From Eutreptiella sp. 'Long Island Sound 2002' (taxonomy: Eukaryota; Euglenozoa; Euglenophyceae; Eutreptiales; Eutreptiaceae), in contig OZ038385.1 in assembly GCA_964036045.1 (NCBI GenBank), positions 38,418,808 to 38,482,807 of the forward strand: a DNA stretch of 64,000 nucleotides, in the 5' to 3' direction. The position numbers and the translations under genes are program-made. Positions 30,101 to 43,355 of the stretch are shown piece by piece; positions within the stretch are counted from its first letter, which is position 1, and each line of letters opens with the position of its first letter. The notes beneath the pieces were generated by a model. It did no database searches. It saw nothing but the letters and a program-made list of their open reading frames with translations, and was not told the origin of the DNA.

Positions 30101-33100
30101 GCGTGACCGCAGTTGGGCCTGGGTTGTCTGTGTACCGCCGTGGTTGCATCGTGAATTGCGCTGTGCCCTGTGTACCGGGCCCTATGGATGCTTCATTGAA
30201 CCTAATTGGGGGCCTCGGAGAGTGCGGCTCGTCATTGCGCCTTGTGCCTGCCTCCCATTGTGGCCGAGGAAGTGACTGTCAAGACCACCAGGGGGCATTT
30301 GAGTGGGGACCCGGACCCCAACCATCCCCCCCCCCTTCCAGAGCCCGAAACCTGCACCCACACAGCGGGGTTGTTTCATCGTTTTGGCATTCCCTCCATT
30401 CGCAGCTGCCGCCGTCGCCCACGGCTTACAATGCCACGCTCCCCGACAGTTCCTACGCGGGCACATGGCCGTGCAATGCCGCCGACATGCTGGTATGCCG
30501 GGCGCCGCCGCGCCTCCCTTCCCACGGCCATCATCGCCTCCTCAGATCCATTCGTGTGCGACTGCTCATTGCATTTCCCATGGGCCCATTGTGCTGCTCC
30601 CTGTCCTCCGGGGGCTTGGGCCAGAGTTGCGCGATTCTTGGTTCTGGGCTTTATCGCTGGCGTCGGGTGTTTGCGCAAGCGTGCACGGTGGCCTCGGCAG
30701 ACAGCCGCGACCGTTTCACGTCGCTGGCTCCATGCGACCCAAGGCACTCAAGTGCGTCTCGTGGATTGCCGTCGGTATCCTCATGTTGCCTCCGGTCCAG
30801 ACATCGGTCTTTGCGCACCCATCGTCCGCAGGGCGCCTTCTATGATTTCTCGACGACCGCCACCCCGACGCTTGTGGACACCGGCACCATCGCAGACGAG
30901 TATTGCTGGGGCGAGAGCTTCGAGATGTACCAAGCGCGCATGCTGCGCACCTCCTGCTGCGGCTTTGACTCCAGTAACATGGTAGCCCCTGCTTTATCTT
31001 TATCTGCTCTTGGGACGGTTGGAGCACAGATGGGGCCAATGAGAACCGAGGCAGGCTACCACCGATCCACAACCCACGATCCACAGTCTACAGCCCACCA
31101 CCCACGATTTAGATCAGACTTGCCTCAGTGCATGAAGCGGTCGTCGCCAAACGCAGCGTCAGCATCAGCCGCTGCGACGCGCACGTCCGCATCGAACTTG
31201 TTTGCGTGAATGTGTTGCGTGTGTTGCTGTCGTCCACAACACGATCTTTGCCCCCACCAAAGACCAGACAGTCGCTCTGGCCGGCAACTACCAGGATCTG
31301 GATGTTGTGCCACTGACAGACAGAGTACGTGCGTCCACCACAACCTCCGCAGGTCGCCACCTTCCAACGGGCATACCAGGGGACCTAGACATCGCTTGTG
31401 GCACACACAGAGAGCAGCAAGGTTCTATTCAAGGTGAGGGTTGGAAAGCGGGGACATCAGGGCCGTCCTTAAGAACCCCAAATTTTTTTTTGTTCAGGAC
31501 ATTCCCCAAGGACCACCATCCGCCAACCGCCAACCACCACCAACCACTAACTGCCAACCGCCATCTGCCGCCAACCGCCAACCGCCCCCAACCACCAACT
31601 ATTGTTCAAGAGTGTTTCTGTGGTTTTGTGTCTTAGGAGCGACCTCCCCGTGAACGTTCGTTTCTTTTGGCGTTACGAACCCCCCCTTTTTCCCCTTAAG
31701 GACAGCCCTGGGGGACACAGTACTGCCTTTCGTTCGTGGCTGGCCTGCGACATTTCTGGTCGTCACCAATGAATGAAACGGATGGGTTGAGTCAGGGTGG
31801 ATGCGGATCGCTCGCTGCCGATGTTCCGGTAGACGTGCACATTCTGGAGAAGTTGAGGGGGTGCGATGCAGGTGCACTGGCACGATGTGGTGAGTGATGG
31901 AACAGGCGGCCAACCCCCTTCAACGCGCGCAATGTGCAACGCCGGCCGGTATGGGAGAGCACGATGACGGGTTCCTTTCGGCGACGGCGCGGTCCGGCCT
32001 GCGTGGTGTGGTGGCCTTTGTCTCAGTGTCTTGTGCGGTCTGCCATCGACCTCTGCACCCTCGTTGCATCCCCGTATTTGGATGCTGGCATTCGCAGGGA
32101 GTCTGCTTCGATCCCGAGATCAGTAGCTGCTGCGGCTACAAGCCGTACGCGCCTGTAAATGAGACGTGCTGCTCCCGACCGAACGCCCGGATCAACAACT
32201 ATGACCAGCGGTGCAAGTGCAGTAGTGCAAGTGCCACCAGCGACTGTCAGGAGCGGGTATGTGTAGGGAAGTGCGTGGGCCATGAAACATGGAGGAGGTG
32301 GTAGGTTTCACTCGCCCACGGGATTCAGCCCCTCAGTTTCCAGGATCTCATGTGTCTGTTCAAAGTTTCGAGAACGTTCTTCCTGCGGCACCGGGTGCCC
32401 CTGCGGCGTGCAGTTTGCGGAAGTGTGTCAGAGCAAAAAATTGCCGTTGTACAAACGTATGAGGGATTCTGATGTCATCCGTGGGACCCCGCGCACTCCC
32501 ATCGAACCCTCTACAGCCCAGCCCCACCCCCCGTGCAACAACCCAAAGTGTGTCACCCCCCGAACACCAGTAGCCAGGGAAGGCCACTGGTGTTACCGCA
32601 CAGCGTGCAGGCAAGGCGCAGCGCAGAGCCCTCCCGAGTCTGAACTCGGGATAATTCGGATTGCCGCTGAATGCGCTGCTAAGCGAGCCTAAGGACCCTT
32701 GGTCGCTGAGGGGCAAGGCGGCGTGGATGAGATATCGGTGCAGGATGTGTGCCTGTTCCGCACATCCATTGGCCTGTTTTGTGATCACCAACTGTGTCAA
32801 TAGTACCCGTACAGTACAGACGCGGGGTCGGGGGCTACCAATCAGAACCGGAATTGATGGAAGAAGCGTGATTGATGGAAGAAGGACAAAAACGGGTTGG
32901 GAACCCCGCTGGGGTGCATAAGGGCCGGGACGGGGAGCAGAGGAACGAGGGTCTGCCGCGTTCCCCCGAAGGTCAGCCTGTGCACCCTCCGGAACGGCCG
33001 TTCCGGGGGCGTTTGTGCAGCGTTGTGATGCTCTCGGGGGAGTCGTGGGCGATCCGCGTGGGCGGTGCGGTGCCATGCCCGAACTCAACGTATGCTTTCT

Positions 33101-36100
33101 GGCTGGCATCACAGCGACGGCCATGTGCCGGCAGCACGTCGGCAGAAAACCCCCTTTTGGTACGCGTTGCACGATCAACACGATGGAACTCGAGTGTGCA
33201 ACAGATGCCACACAGAGGGAGCGTTCCCGATGGAAACCTGGACAAAGCAACCGCTTTTGGCGCCCCGCAGGCGCGGCAGGCCGGGGGCATTTTTCCACGC
33301 ACCGTGTGAATTTCCTGGGCGGTTTTCGGAAGAATCGTGTGGCGTGGCTGCGGGGCTGTGTAGCCATGGTCCTTCCTGCGTGTCGCAAAGTAATTTGCAC
33401 TCATTTCTGCACAATTCCAAGCAACTCTCTCAGTCGCGATGCGTGGCGGATTGACAAATCAGGTCGGATTCGTCACCCCAGCTCCATGTCCTTTAGGGTG
33501 CCACGACGATCACCGCCACCGATGGGCGGTCCGGTGGAGACACTGACACATCGCAGCAGTGTTGCTATTTGACCAAGTACCCGGAACTGGATGCGGTACG
33601 GCCCCCTGCGTCACGCGTCGCGCCCTGGCCTCGCCTCGACCCCTGGGGGTGTCTGCAAGCAGCGGTCACGAGGGAAGGGCGGCGCGGCGCGTGCCGCGGT
33701 GCACAGCGGGGGAGGGCGGCTTTGGGGTGCAGGGTCGCTGCCGCCGACCAAAGCGCCTCCGCCAAGAACGCCGGCAGCGCTGCACAGCAGCAGTATGCAG
33801 CGGCCTGTGCTCGGCTGTAGCCTCATGAGCAGCCGGCGCCAGACGTCGCAGAGTGGCTTCAGTGGTGCGGGACACAAGGGGGATTCTGCAGTGGTGCGCA
33901 CGGGACCCGTGCCTTTGGTCGAAACGGTTTTGTCCATCATTTCCCGTCATCCTTTCAATGTAGAATCAGGTCGATGAGTGCCAAGGAATCTCTCCAGACG
34001 CGGTTGAGGGCGCGCCGGGAGTTAGGATGACTTAGAAGCTGTGGAGGAGGGCCTGAGAAGCGCTCTTTGGGGGGGGCAGCGACCCGACGCACCATGCGAA
34101 GGGAAGAACGGGTGACCGTCCAGGGCCCCATAAAGGAGCAACAACCAGACGGAATGTCACACAGGGGGGGGGGGGGGGCAGCAACCACCAAATGCAGCAC
34201 ACGCCGAGCGAGCCATCAGCAAACACCCCCCCTCCCTCTACAAGGTGCCCACGTACTCCACAAGGGCGGGGGCTGCGCCCCGCGCTCCGGGAGGTGCCCG
34301 CCACGGGGGTGGCAACAGGGCCGTGAACAGCCAACCGGGCACGGGGCAGTCCACGTTGTATGGAGATGTGAAATCCTCGTATGGGGGGGCAGGCGGGTGG
34401 GACAGGAGGGGGTGCGCGACATGGGCACCCAGCAGCGCCACCAGACAGGGGGAGGAGCAACACAGACACACAGAACGCGGGAGCCACACCAGGAGGGACA
34501 AGGGCAGGCACAGCAGACAAGGAGGAGGGGCACAGCAAGGCGGGAGAGGCAACTGGAACAGCGGGAACAGAGAACCAGAATGGAGCGGATGGCAGAGCGT
34601 GCGCATGGGAGGCAGCGACAATAAAGGGGATGGCTTGGCCAGCCAACCCCGTCGCTACCGGGTGCCAGGGCAACCCCTGCTCAACCGGCATCAGGTGGGG
34701 GGTGTCTCCCGCAGCCCAGATGGGTTGTTTGCGCAACAGGAGTGGGGGCCCATCAGGGGCAGACCAACCGTGAGGGGGAAAAGGACATATGGTGGACGGC
34801 CCGGACAGCGCGTGGAGGAACAGGGCACCTGGGCCGCACAGAAACACAGCGAGGCAGGCTATGGACGGCCTGTGGACAGAGGTGTGTGGACAGCAAAAAC
34901 AGTCAAACGACCCCGGCAACAACCAGCACATCCTCAATACGCCAACTATTGGGCGCCGCTGACACGCAAACGGCACACCATGCCACATTCAGCACAGTCC
35001 CAACACGCCAACTACTGGGCTCCGCGAACGCGGAAACGACACCAGCAAGAGCACCGGCCGCAGCGGCCGACAGAAAGTAGCGACCCGACGCAACATGCGA
35101 AGGGAAGAGCGGGTGACCGTCCAGGGCCCCGTAAAGGAGCAACAACCAGACGGAATGTCACACAGGGGGGTTGAGAAGCCCGGGGGCGTCTAACAGGGCC
35201 ATCTTTTATCAACGGGTTGTTGCTTTTTCACCAAGGACCGCCCGGAAGGACCGCCCGCCACGCCGGCGGCGGTCACCGGCGGAATTTCGTCATCGTTCAA
35301 CTGCCAACGGCTGTGAATTGCTGGGGGACCGGTGGCTCAGTGGTCAGAGGCCCCGACTCGCGCGTCCGATCCCACGGAGTGAGACGCGGAGGGGGCACGA
35401 AGGTCGTGGTCGAGCCCGACCCCACTGGCCCACCCCCCGACCACCACCGGGAGCGCATCGGTCATAGGCCCCGACGCCGGGCGCAATGCCCTGCTTTCGC
35501 ATCCGACCAAAGACCGAATGGACCCACCAACGGACCGATTGACGGACGAGCGCCCGGCCCCTCGCCATCGGCAGTGGGCCAGTCACTGCCAGCCGTTGCT
35601 GGCTGCTTCGGAGCAACGGGCGCGGTGTGCCATCCTTGCGCTTACAGGGGCCACGCTGCAGGCGGAGGGTAACTGCAAGCAACCCCCGGTGGTGGAGGGT
35701 CGTTCCAAGCAGCACACAGTACAACTGCCGCTGCGGGCGGCATCGCTGTGAAAAGCAATCCCAACCTTTTGCTTGAGGACCGCCCCGGGAGCGACCGAGC
35801 GTCGGGGCCTGTCCCACGCCCCATTTTTTTTTGGGGGGGGGGGTGCCGCTGACGCGCAAACGGCACATCCCGCCACATTCAGCACAGCCCCAACACACCA
35901 ACTACTGGGCTCCGCGAACGCGGAAACGACACCAGCAAGAGCACCGGCCGCAGCGGCCGACAGAACGCAGCGACCCGACGCAACATGCGAAGGGAAGACC
36001 GGGTGACTGCCCAGGGCCCCGGAAAGGAGCAACAACCCGACGGAATGTCACGCAGGGGGGCAATGCAGAACACCGCTTGCAAGTCCTGAGGTGGCGTTGC

Positions 36101-37012
36101 CAAGGGCCACCAGGGGCTCCTTGTGAGACAAGGGCATTCGCCGTTTGCGGTGTCGGGGCTCCGTCGAGGGGGTGCAGCGCTCCTCGTCGCCAGCGCCGGT
36201 GCAGTGGGGCAGGGGGTCGGGACATGGCCCGCGTCGGGGAGGGGCCTGCGTGACCGAGGGTGCGGGGCTGTGCCTTGTGGCGCAAGGGCGAGCCGGGGTG
36301 ATCGGTGCGGCCGTGCGTTTGGCAGATGGACCGGGACGGCGAGTGCTTCAACACATCGGACACCCTGGACCAGTGCTGCGACGATGGCACCGTGTACGGT
36401 ATGGCCGCCTTGTGGCGTGTGCTGCTGCCCGCAGATGGCCAGGGGCGGAACGAGGAAGGGAAGGGAGGGCGTCGGTGGAGTGTGTCATGGAAGGTCTGGT
36501 CGCCCCAACGGTTTGAAGGGGTTTGACTCCCGAGAAGGGAGGCGCTGCCTCCAGAGCGACGAAGGGAACGAATGACGGCTGACTGTGCAGGGCATGGCCT
36601 GCGGGTGTTGGGCACGCTCTCCCTCGGCTTGGCAGGGGGATGGCCATCAGGGGAAGCAGGGGGCGCCCTGCATCCCCTGGGATTATGACCCGGGCCCTCT
36701 CTACTCCCAGCACTTCCATCGCTGTGTTCTTCCGGGTTCTGCATTCAACTTATCGCATGGATGTGCACGTCCAAGTGCTTGTTCGTTTCGTCGATACGCG
36801 CGCGCGCGCGCGCGTGTGTGTGTGTCTGTTTGCTGTGCAGGCATGACCGAGGGCTTGCCCAAGGACTGCATGCGAGCTGCTGGCACTGCCTCTCCTCACA
36901 CAGAAATGCGCCTAGTGCAGGCGGGACATGCTACTGTTTTTGTTCTGCTTTGCACCTGACGAGATCTAGTACATCCAGGCCGGCTTTCTCTGTGCCCTGT
37001 TTGTCACGTCCA

Positions 37013-37060
<48 letters not shown>

Positions 37061-40000
37061 CTGAGTGTCTATTTTTTTTTAAAGTTTTGACTGTCCGCTG
37101 GCCTGATGAGAATCGAGCACTCAGCGCCTTTGGAAGTGCCCGTTTGTCGCGTATACCGTGTGTTTGTGTGGGTGTGTGTGATGTGCGAGTCCATGTCGAC
37201 CCGTGTGCACGTGGGCGCGCACGCGTGCCATCCTCCCCATTCTCAGATCCAGGGACGTCTCAGTGCTGTCCAGTCAACGGAGTGCAGACCCTCGACACCC
37301 CGTGCCCATGCAACCTCGACTCCCAATGTGCCTCTTATGGAGGTGCGACGTACGAGTGTTGCCTTCAGAGGTTTCCTGTGGAGTGGACCACAGGACAAGG
37401 GTTGGAGGCAATCGTCACTTCGGACATCAATCAGGTGTGTCCTTAGACTCGTGGGCACTGCTGGCTCGGCGCTGCATCAAGAACCACGGGATCCTGCAGC
37501 GCCCCCCATAATCCCTTGGGAGGATACGGCACATCCGGTGCATGTGGACACGCGCTGGTTTCATTGGTTACGCAGAATTGTAGGACCTCAGTGTCATGAC
37601 GGCACTGCGTGGCACACATGGCCATGGATCCGGTGGCCCACCATAGCCCTCTGCATCCACTGGACGAGGGAAAGTTGCAAAACACTGACATTTTCGCGAA
37701 AGAAAGCAGTGAGAGCAATGGTCGCCCAACGCGTAGTGCTCATTCGCGCCCATGTGGGCCATGGCAGAGGTCCTGAACAATGCAATGTGCTCGGGAAAGT
37801 GGCGTGTGCTGCCAAACAGGCAGGCAAACGGTTTGAACCGGCTTCGGCGCAAAGTACATCTTCATTTACTGACACGAATCTTAAGTGCACAACCAGCCCA
37901 AAGCAGCATCCTGCCCCTTTGGGTTGCCATTCTCAGAAGTAAAGTATGCAAGTGTGGCTTTCACAGGCGCTTGCAGAGTGTAGAGACAAGCGATTTTCTG
38001 TGTGTGACAAGTTTTCTTTTTTCCTTTTTGCTGGTGAGAGCCTCGTGTATTTCTGTATTTCCTGTTTACATGGGACATGGGGAAGCTGTGCACTTCAGAC
38101 AACACACCCGGTAGACCTCGCCCGAGGATGTTTGAGCATTCGTCGGTGGTGGACAGACCGCTGGTTGTGATACAGAAATGCGCATTCGTGTGTGGCGCAC
38201 TTACTCTGTCTTCTCAGACGTTCTCCCAAATGATTGTGGTTCAATGTTTGCGTGTGGGGCCGTGTTTTACTTCGAGTTTTGCTCATCGGCTTCATGAGTC
38301 TTTGTAGCGACGGGTCTGAGATCTCCAGATCGTCAGACACTTTGGCTCAACACTCGCCCGCGCCTCCGCTGTTTCCCAGTGCAATCCGTATGCGAACTGG
38401 CCGACGGGGACGGGGGCCGCCGCTGACCAATTCTGTTTCGGGCAGTGCTTCAACACGGAGTACCAGACGTGCTGCAATGGAGTGCTGTGCGTTGTATGTG
38501 CGGGGCCGAGGGGGAGGCCGGAGGGCCCTCCCGCGTCGTCTGCGGCCCCGGCGGGGGTTCGTGGTGCATACCCTTGCCTTCCCCTCACACTCCCGTCGTC
38601 CGGCTCTCACCCTCCCCCGCACCCTCACCCTCGCTGTTACCCGCACCCCCATCACCCCACCCTCACCGCCCGCCCCCCGGTTGACTCCGGCCTCCCCGCC
38701 AACCCCACCATTACCCCATGCGTCTACCCTCCCCAAGGCCTGCCCCCGCGTTTCTCCTGTTCTTCACTCTCGCCTTCGGCTCCCGCCGCACCAAAGCCGT
38801 GCTGCAATGCGCACTTCCACTTCCGCATTCATTTCTCACTGTCGCCCCGAGGCCCACGCCCCGCTCGCCTGCTCCATTCCTCAGACACGTCAGCTCACCG
38901 ACGGTTCGGCGTGCAGTGGTCCCAGTTTTCCGTCGGGGGGTATTGGGAAGTCGGGTTTCATTCGGGCGACGGCGCGAAACGAGAAAAATGGGGCACAGGC
39001 CGCGAAATCAGAAGTTTCCACCCGTTTTGTGAATGGCCGGTACCTCTTTTTTTTGAGAGAAAAAAAAGAGCCGCGCATCCGCGCATTCACGCGGTTTTTG
39101 CGCGAATTCGGGCGACGTCTGCGCAATTTGGGGGGGGGGGGGGCGCTGAAAAACTTGGAATCCCCGTGAATTTGTGGGTTTTTGGCCAACATCTCCACAC
39201 ATGTACGCAACCCACGCGAGGAAGTGTGCATTCCCAACAAGCCCATCAGCAGCATTTCGTGCGCCGCGATGGTGGCCTTTACAGAGTGTTGCTGTATGTG
39301 CCAGACCGCTCGCTCGTTCACGGAGGGGGCGTTTTCTCCGGTTTTACCCCGTCTGCTCACAATTTCCCCTCAATTTAATCGTTTTCTTGTTCTCTGTATC
39401 GGCGCTTTCTGCCCAACCCAGCCCCCCTTGTTGTTGTTGTTGTTGTTGGGGGGGGGGGGGGGCAGCCCCCCCCCCCCCCTTGAGTAAGGACCGCCTGGAG
39501 GTGCCAGATGTCGCCACAGTGATTTCCCTCCGAGGGCGCCTTCCTGAAGCTCTTGGCGGACGGCCGTGTTCAAGCAGGTCGTTCTTGCGGAGGTTCCATC
39601 CGCACCGTCTGTGTGCCAGCCGGACCCGTTCAATCCGACGTGGACATGATGCTTGTGGTTGTAGCGCGGTTATCCACCGGCTTCCCCTCAGGCACCCCCC
39701 CCCCCCCATCCCCCCCACACCCCCTCCCCTGTTTGCTTTGTGGACCCTGTGATGGGTGTCGGTGGCCTGCATCCTTGCCATGGCTTTGGCTGATTCCCTC
39801 ATTGCTTCCCGCAGCGTGAGTTCGACCTTTGCTGCAACAACACCTGCTGCAACCGGTTCACGTCCACCTGCAAGATTGGCACACTGGGCCCGGGCAACAC
39901 CGTCGATCCAAACAATTATGGCGTCGCTTACGAAGTCTGCTCCGCGCAGGTCCGTTGCCGGTTGTGGTGAGCCACAACGAGGGGACCTGGGATTCTCTCG

Positions 40001-43000
40001 GCATTTGGGCTTTGCAAAGGGCTGTGGGTCAACACCCAAGCGCTTGAAAGTCGGGACCCCTTGCTCAGTCAGCCCCACAGCACGTACACTGCAGTTGGCG
40101 GCTCCGACCGCAGTGCGCCCTTGGGAGTATGGCTCTTGTATCTAGCGGTGCGCACCTGACCCTTGGGGAGGGCGTGGCGGGGGGGAGGGCCCATCGGAAA
40201 AAGGTACCGAAAACGTCACTGAAATCATATTTTGAGCCCGAAAGCCGATTTTCCTCTGGTGGTTCTCTTGCTGCGGGGGTGTGCCGACTGGCAGGTAACA
40301 CTATTGCTTAAGGAACGCATACCATGTGTTTGTGTCTAGTGTATGGCCTGGAGCCTGGTGGGACCAGATGGGGTGCAAGACCTCCATGTTCCACGCCACC
40401 TCGGCACCATTGGGCACCATACCATTTCCGTGTTACATGCACTGTTCCCTCGTCCTTGTTTATTATTGCGAGAGCCACAATGCCATGCAAGTAGTGGACT
40501 GGTGGTTGGGTGGCGAGGGGCCACATGTGCATTTTGTCAATGGGAGCAGATGCGTCTACAAATGCTGCACCCACCCAATTATATCTACGCCTCGTGTGGT
40601 ATAGTGAGAGTCTGCGACCCACTTCCGCCCGTTGGCCTGCCCAGGATTTGTAGGTTGCCGCGCTGTAGAAGAGTCCACTTGTAGCACTTGTAGCAAGCGT
40701 TGGAGTTTTTTTTGAGCACACTTCTTATGGCCCTGGGATGCATGATCAGGGGGCCAAATAGTGGAAATCTCCTCAAAAGAACTATTTGGTGGTTGAAGGT
40801 AGATTTTCTCATGAGTCGCAATTTGAACAAATTGTGGTCTCCTCTTCACATCCCTCCATCCATTTGCACAAGTTACTGAGGTCATCAGGGCAGGTGTGTA
40901 CGTTGCGCCAGGATGCTTCCCCTTTGTCCTTTGCAAAATAGGATGACCGCGTGCGCGAGAGGCTTCCCAAGTTCAATGGCGGGACCAATTACTTCTTCCT
41001 CAGGTAGAATTGGGAGAGCATGGTCCCTTATCATAACAGCTGCCTACCAAAATACATGCAAGATTCATAAGACTCATCGGGAGTTGAATGCTTTTGGGGT
41101 TTCGGGGAAAATTTGCAGTATGGACGGGCCTATTCTGGGGCAGAGCACCATTGTACGCACTCTTAATCATACAAACCACTGTGCGGGCACTAGTGCAAGC
41201 CCATGTCGATACGCTTCCATTGTGCAGTCCACTGACCCGCCCCACCCCAACGCCTACTCTCCCCACACCACCAGCTCTTTTCTATTGCACTCGCCCTTTG
41301 TGCTTCGACTCGGCAGGGGTTATAAAGCGACACACCATCGCATGGCCCTGATGCAGTGACTGCAACTGCAACGTGGGGCGACCTGACCCCCACGGGTCAT
41401 AGTTGCGGCGCAGGGTGGCGCAACGGCGTGTCTGCCTGCACCCGTCCCAGCCAGCTCGATAAAGGAGTGGGATGTCACACAGTAGCACGATGCACAAGTC
41501 CACCAGGACGTTGATGGTAGAATGGTGGGATTTGGACATGTTGAATCATCAGGATCACAGTGAGGGGCATCGGTCGAATCAATCCAATCCATCGTGAGGA
41601 AGTTGTGCGCCCATAGTCGGCGGGCATGATATTTCTACGGTACCCATGCACCCTACCCACCCCTCCGTAGGCGCTGGTGGTTACATCCCTGTGTTGAAGG
41701 GGTGTTCAAGGTCGCCGGGCATGGGCCACACTCCACTACATTCCCCCTTGCCTTACCACATTCCATGAACCAAAAAATGGCCATGTTTGCCCTCATCCGC
41801 ACGTTGGGACAGGGGCCATGATTTGGCACAAACCTTGTGCAATGGCACTGATGACACTCATGTGCTGAGCGGTCTCAAGGGTAGAGGATAGAGGAGGGTG
41901 GTGTCGTTCCGTGGTAGCCGCTGCATGTCTGGTCCCTTTCACCCCGGTTCACACCTCGGCCTTTGACCATCGGTCTGCGCACGAGGGTCCTCCCAGCGCG
42001 CCCCCCCCGCCCCCCGCTGCAGGAGGCCATGACACCGCCGCGGCAGTTCTACATCTTCGTGTTGCCCACATTCCTCATCTTCATGACCCTCGCGTCTTTC
42101 GGGGGGGTGGCATACGTCACGCGGCGCGCGGCGGACGCAGGGGTCGACGGGGGCCTCCCGCTCACGGAGAGCGTGGCCGTGTACGTGGCCGGCTTCATCG
42201 TGGTATGGCAGCTGTGACGCAGGGCTTGGGCTGGCTCCTGTGCAGGAAGCGGGAGGAGGGACCCCTCCTCGCCAAAGCCCCCGGCAGCCGCTGTTTGTGG
42301 TGGCAATGAATGTTTTCAGGCCAGCCAAAGCCCTTGCGTCTCCTTGTGAGCCCAACCGATCCACCTTTGTGTGTCTGTGGAGGTCTGGACTGCAATCCCA
42401 GAGTCCAAGGTCTCCAACGTCTTTGTCAGGGACACCACAATCAATGAAACAAACGCAAACAAAAAAAAACGCAAAACTAAATCTCTTTTTCCTGAGCCAT
42501 GCAACAGCAGGTCCGCAAAAATCAATCGTAGAAAAATTTGCCAAAAAAATTCAATCTTTTCTGGTTTTGGTGTTTTCGCAAAAATTTTGCGAAAATAAAA
42601 TTCAAAGCACCCAACGCAAAATTCCGTGAAGCGTTGATATTGGCACCGCACGGCACCCCTTTTGCTACCGCGTCGCACGGCCCCCACGCGCACCACGGCC
42701 TCCACCCGTCGTTTGCCCCGGTCTTGGTATCCGGCAGAATCCTGCCGCCCGCACCCGTTCTGCATTGCCCCGCGGACCTCCTGCGGCGCCAGCCCCCCCG
42801 CGCCCTCCGTCCCTCCGCAGTTCGCGTCCGTCCCGTTCTTCTTCTCGCCCGCCTGGAAGTACGGCGTGGTCGCCATCGTCATCGCGCTGCTGGTGATGCT
42901 GACGGCCGCCTCCAGGGCCCCGGGGGTGAAGCTGCTGGTGTGCCTTCTGAGACCCAACGCCCCGTCGGCCTGAACGCTGTGCGCCACGAGGCTCTTGCGC

Positions 43001-43324
43001 AGGGCGGTCCTTATGGACCTGGTTTGGTTCGGTTATGTTTGCTTTTCCTCGACGAACACCAAGACCGCCCCCTTCAAGACCGCCCTACGCCCTTCCAACT
43101 GCCGTCAGTTATGGTCATCCTCCGGCCGCCGTCGGTCATTCTCCAACCGCCGGCAACCCCTGAAGCCAGCCCGTCTCTGCGGGTTTGCACACGTCATCAG
43201 TGATGCTGCCTCTTTGTGAAGTGTGGTCTCTGGATCGGTTGGTAAGAGCCGGGCGGTTATTAACAGCAGACAAAACCAACTTTGGCATCCCTGGGCCTGC
43301 CACACTGACACACACACACACACG

Positions 43325-43355
<31 letters not shown>

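Noticed and set aside
34238-34988. Minus-strand ORFs over the family A long copies
   Set aside because: Leu/Pro/Cys-rich complement of the basic plus-strand frame; the same shadow appears in the second copy.
38340-38352. Possible spliced-leader relic (TTTGGCTCAA)
   Set aside because: Only ten bases match the end of the dinoflagellate leader, and it falls just before an internal exon acceptor, so chance is likely.
43003-43100. Additional hAT MITE beginning CAGGGCGGTCCTTA
   Set aside because: Similar starts occur here, at 35193 and at 46907, but no copy has a readable right TIR. At best they are decayed relatives.
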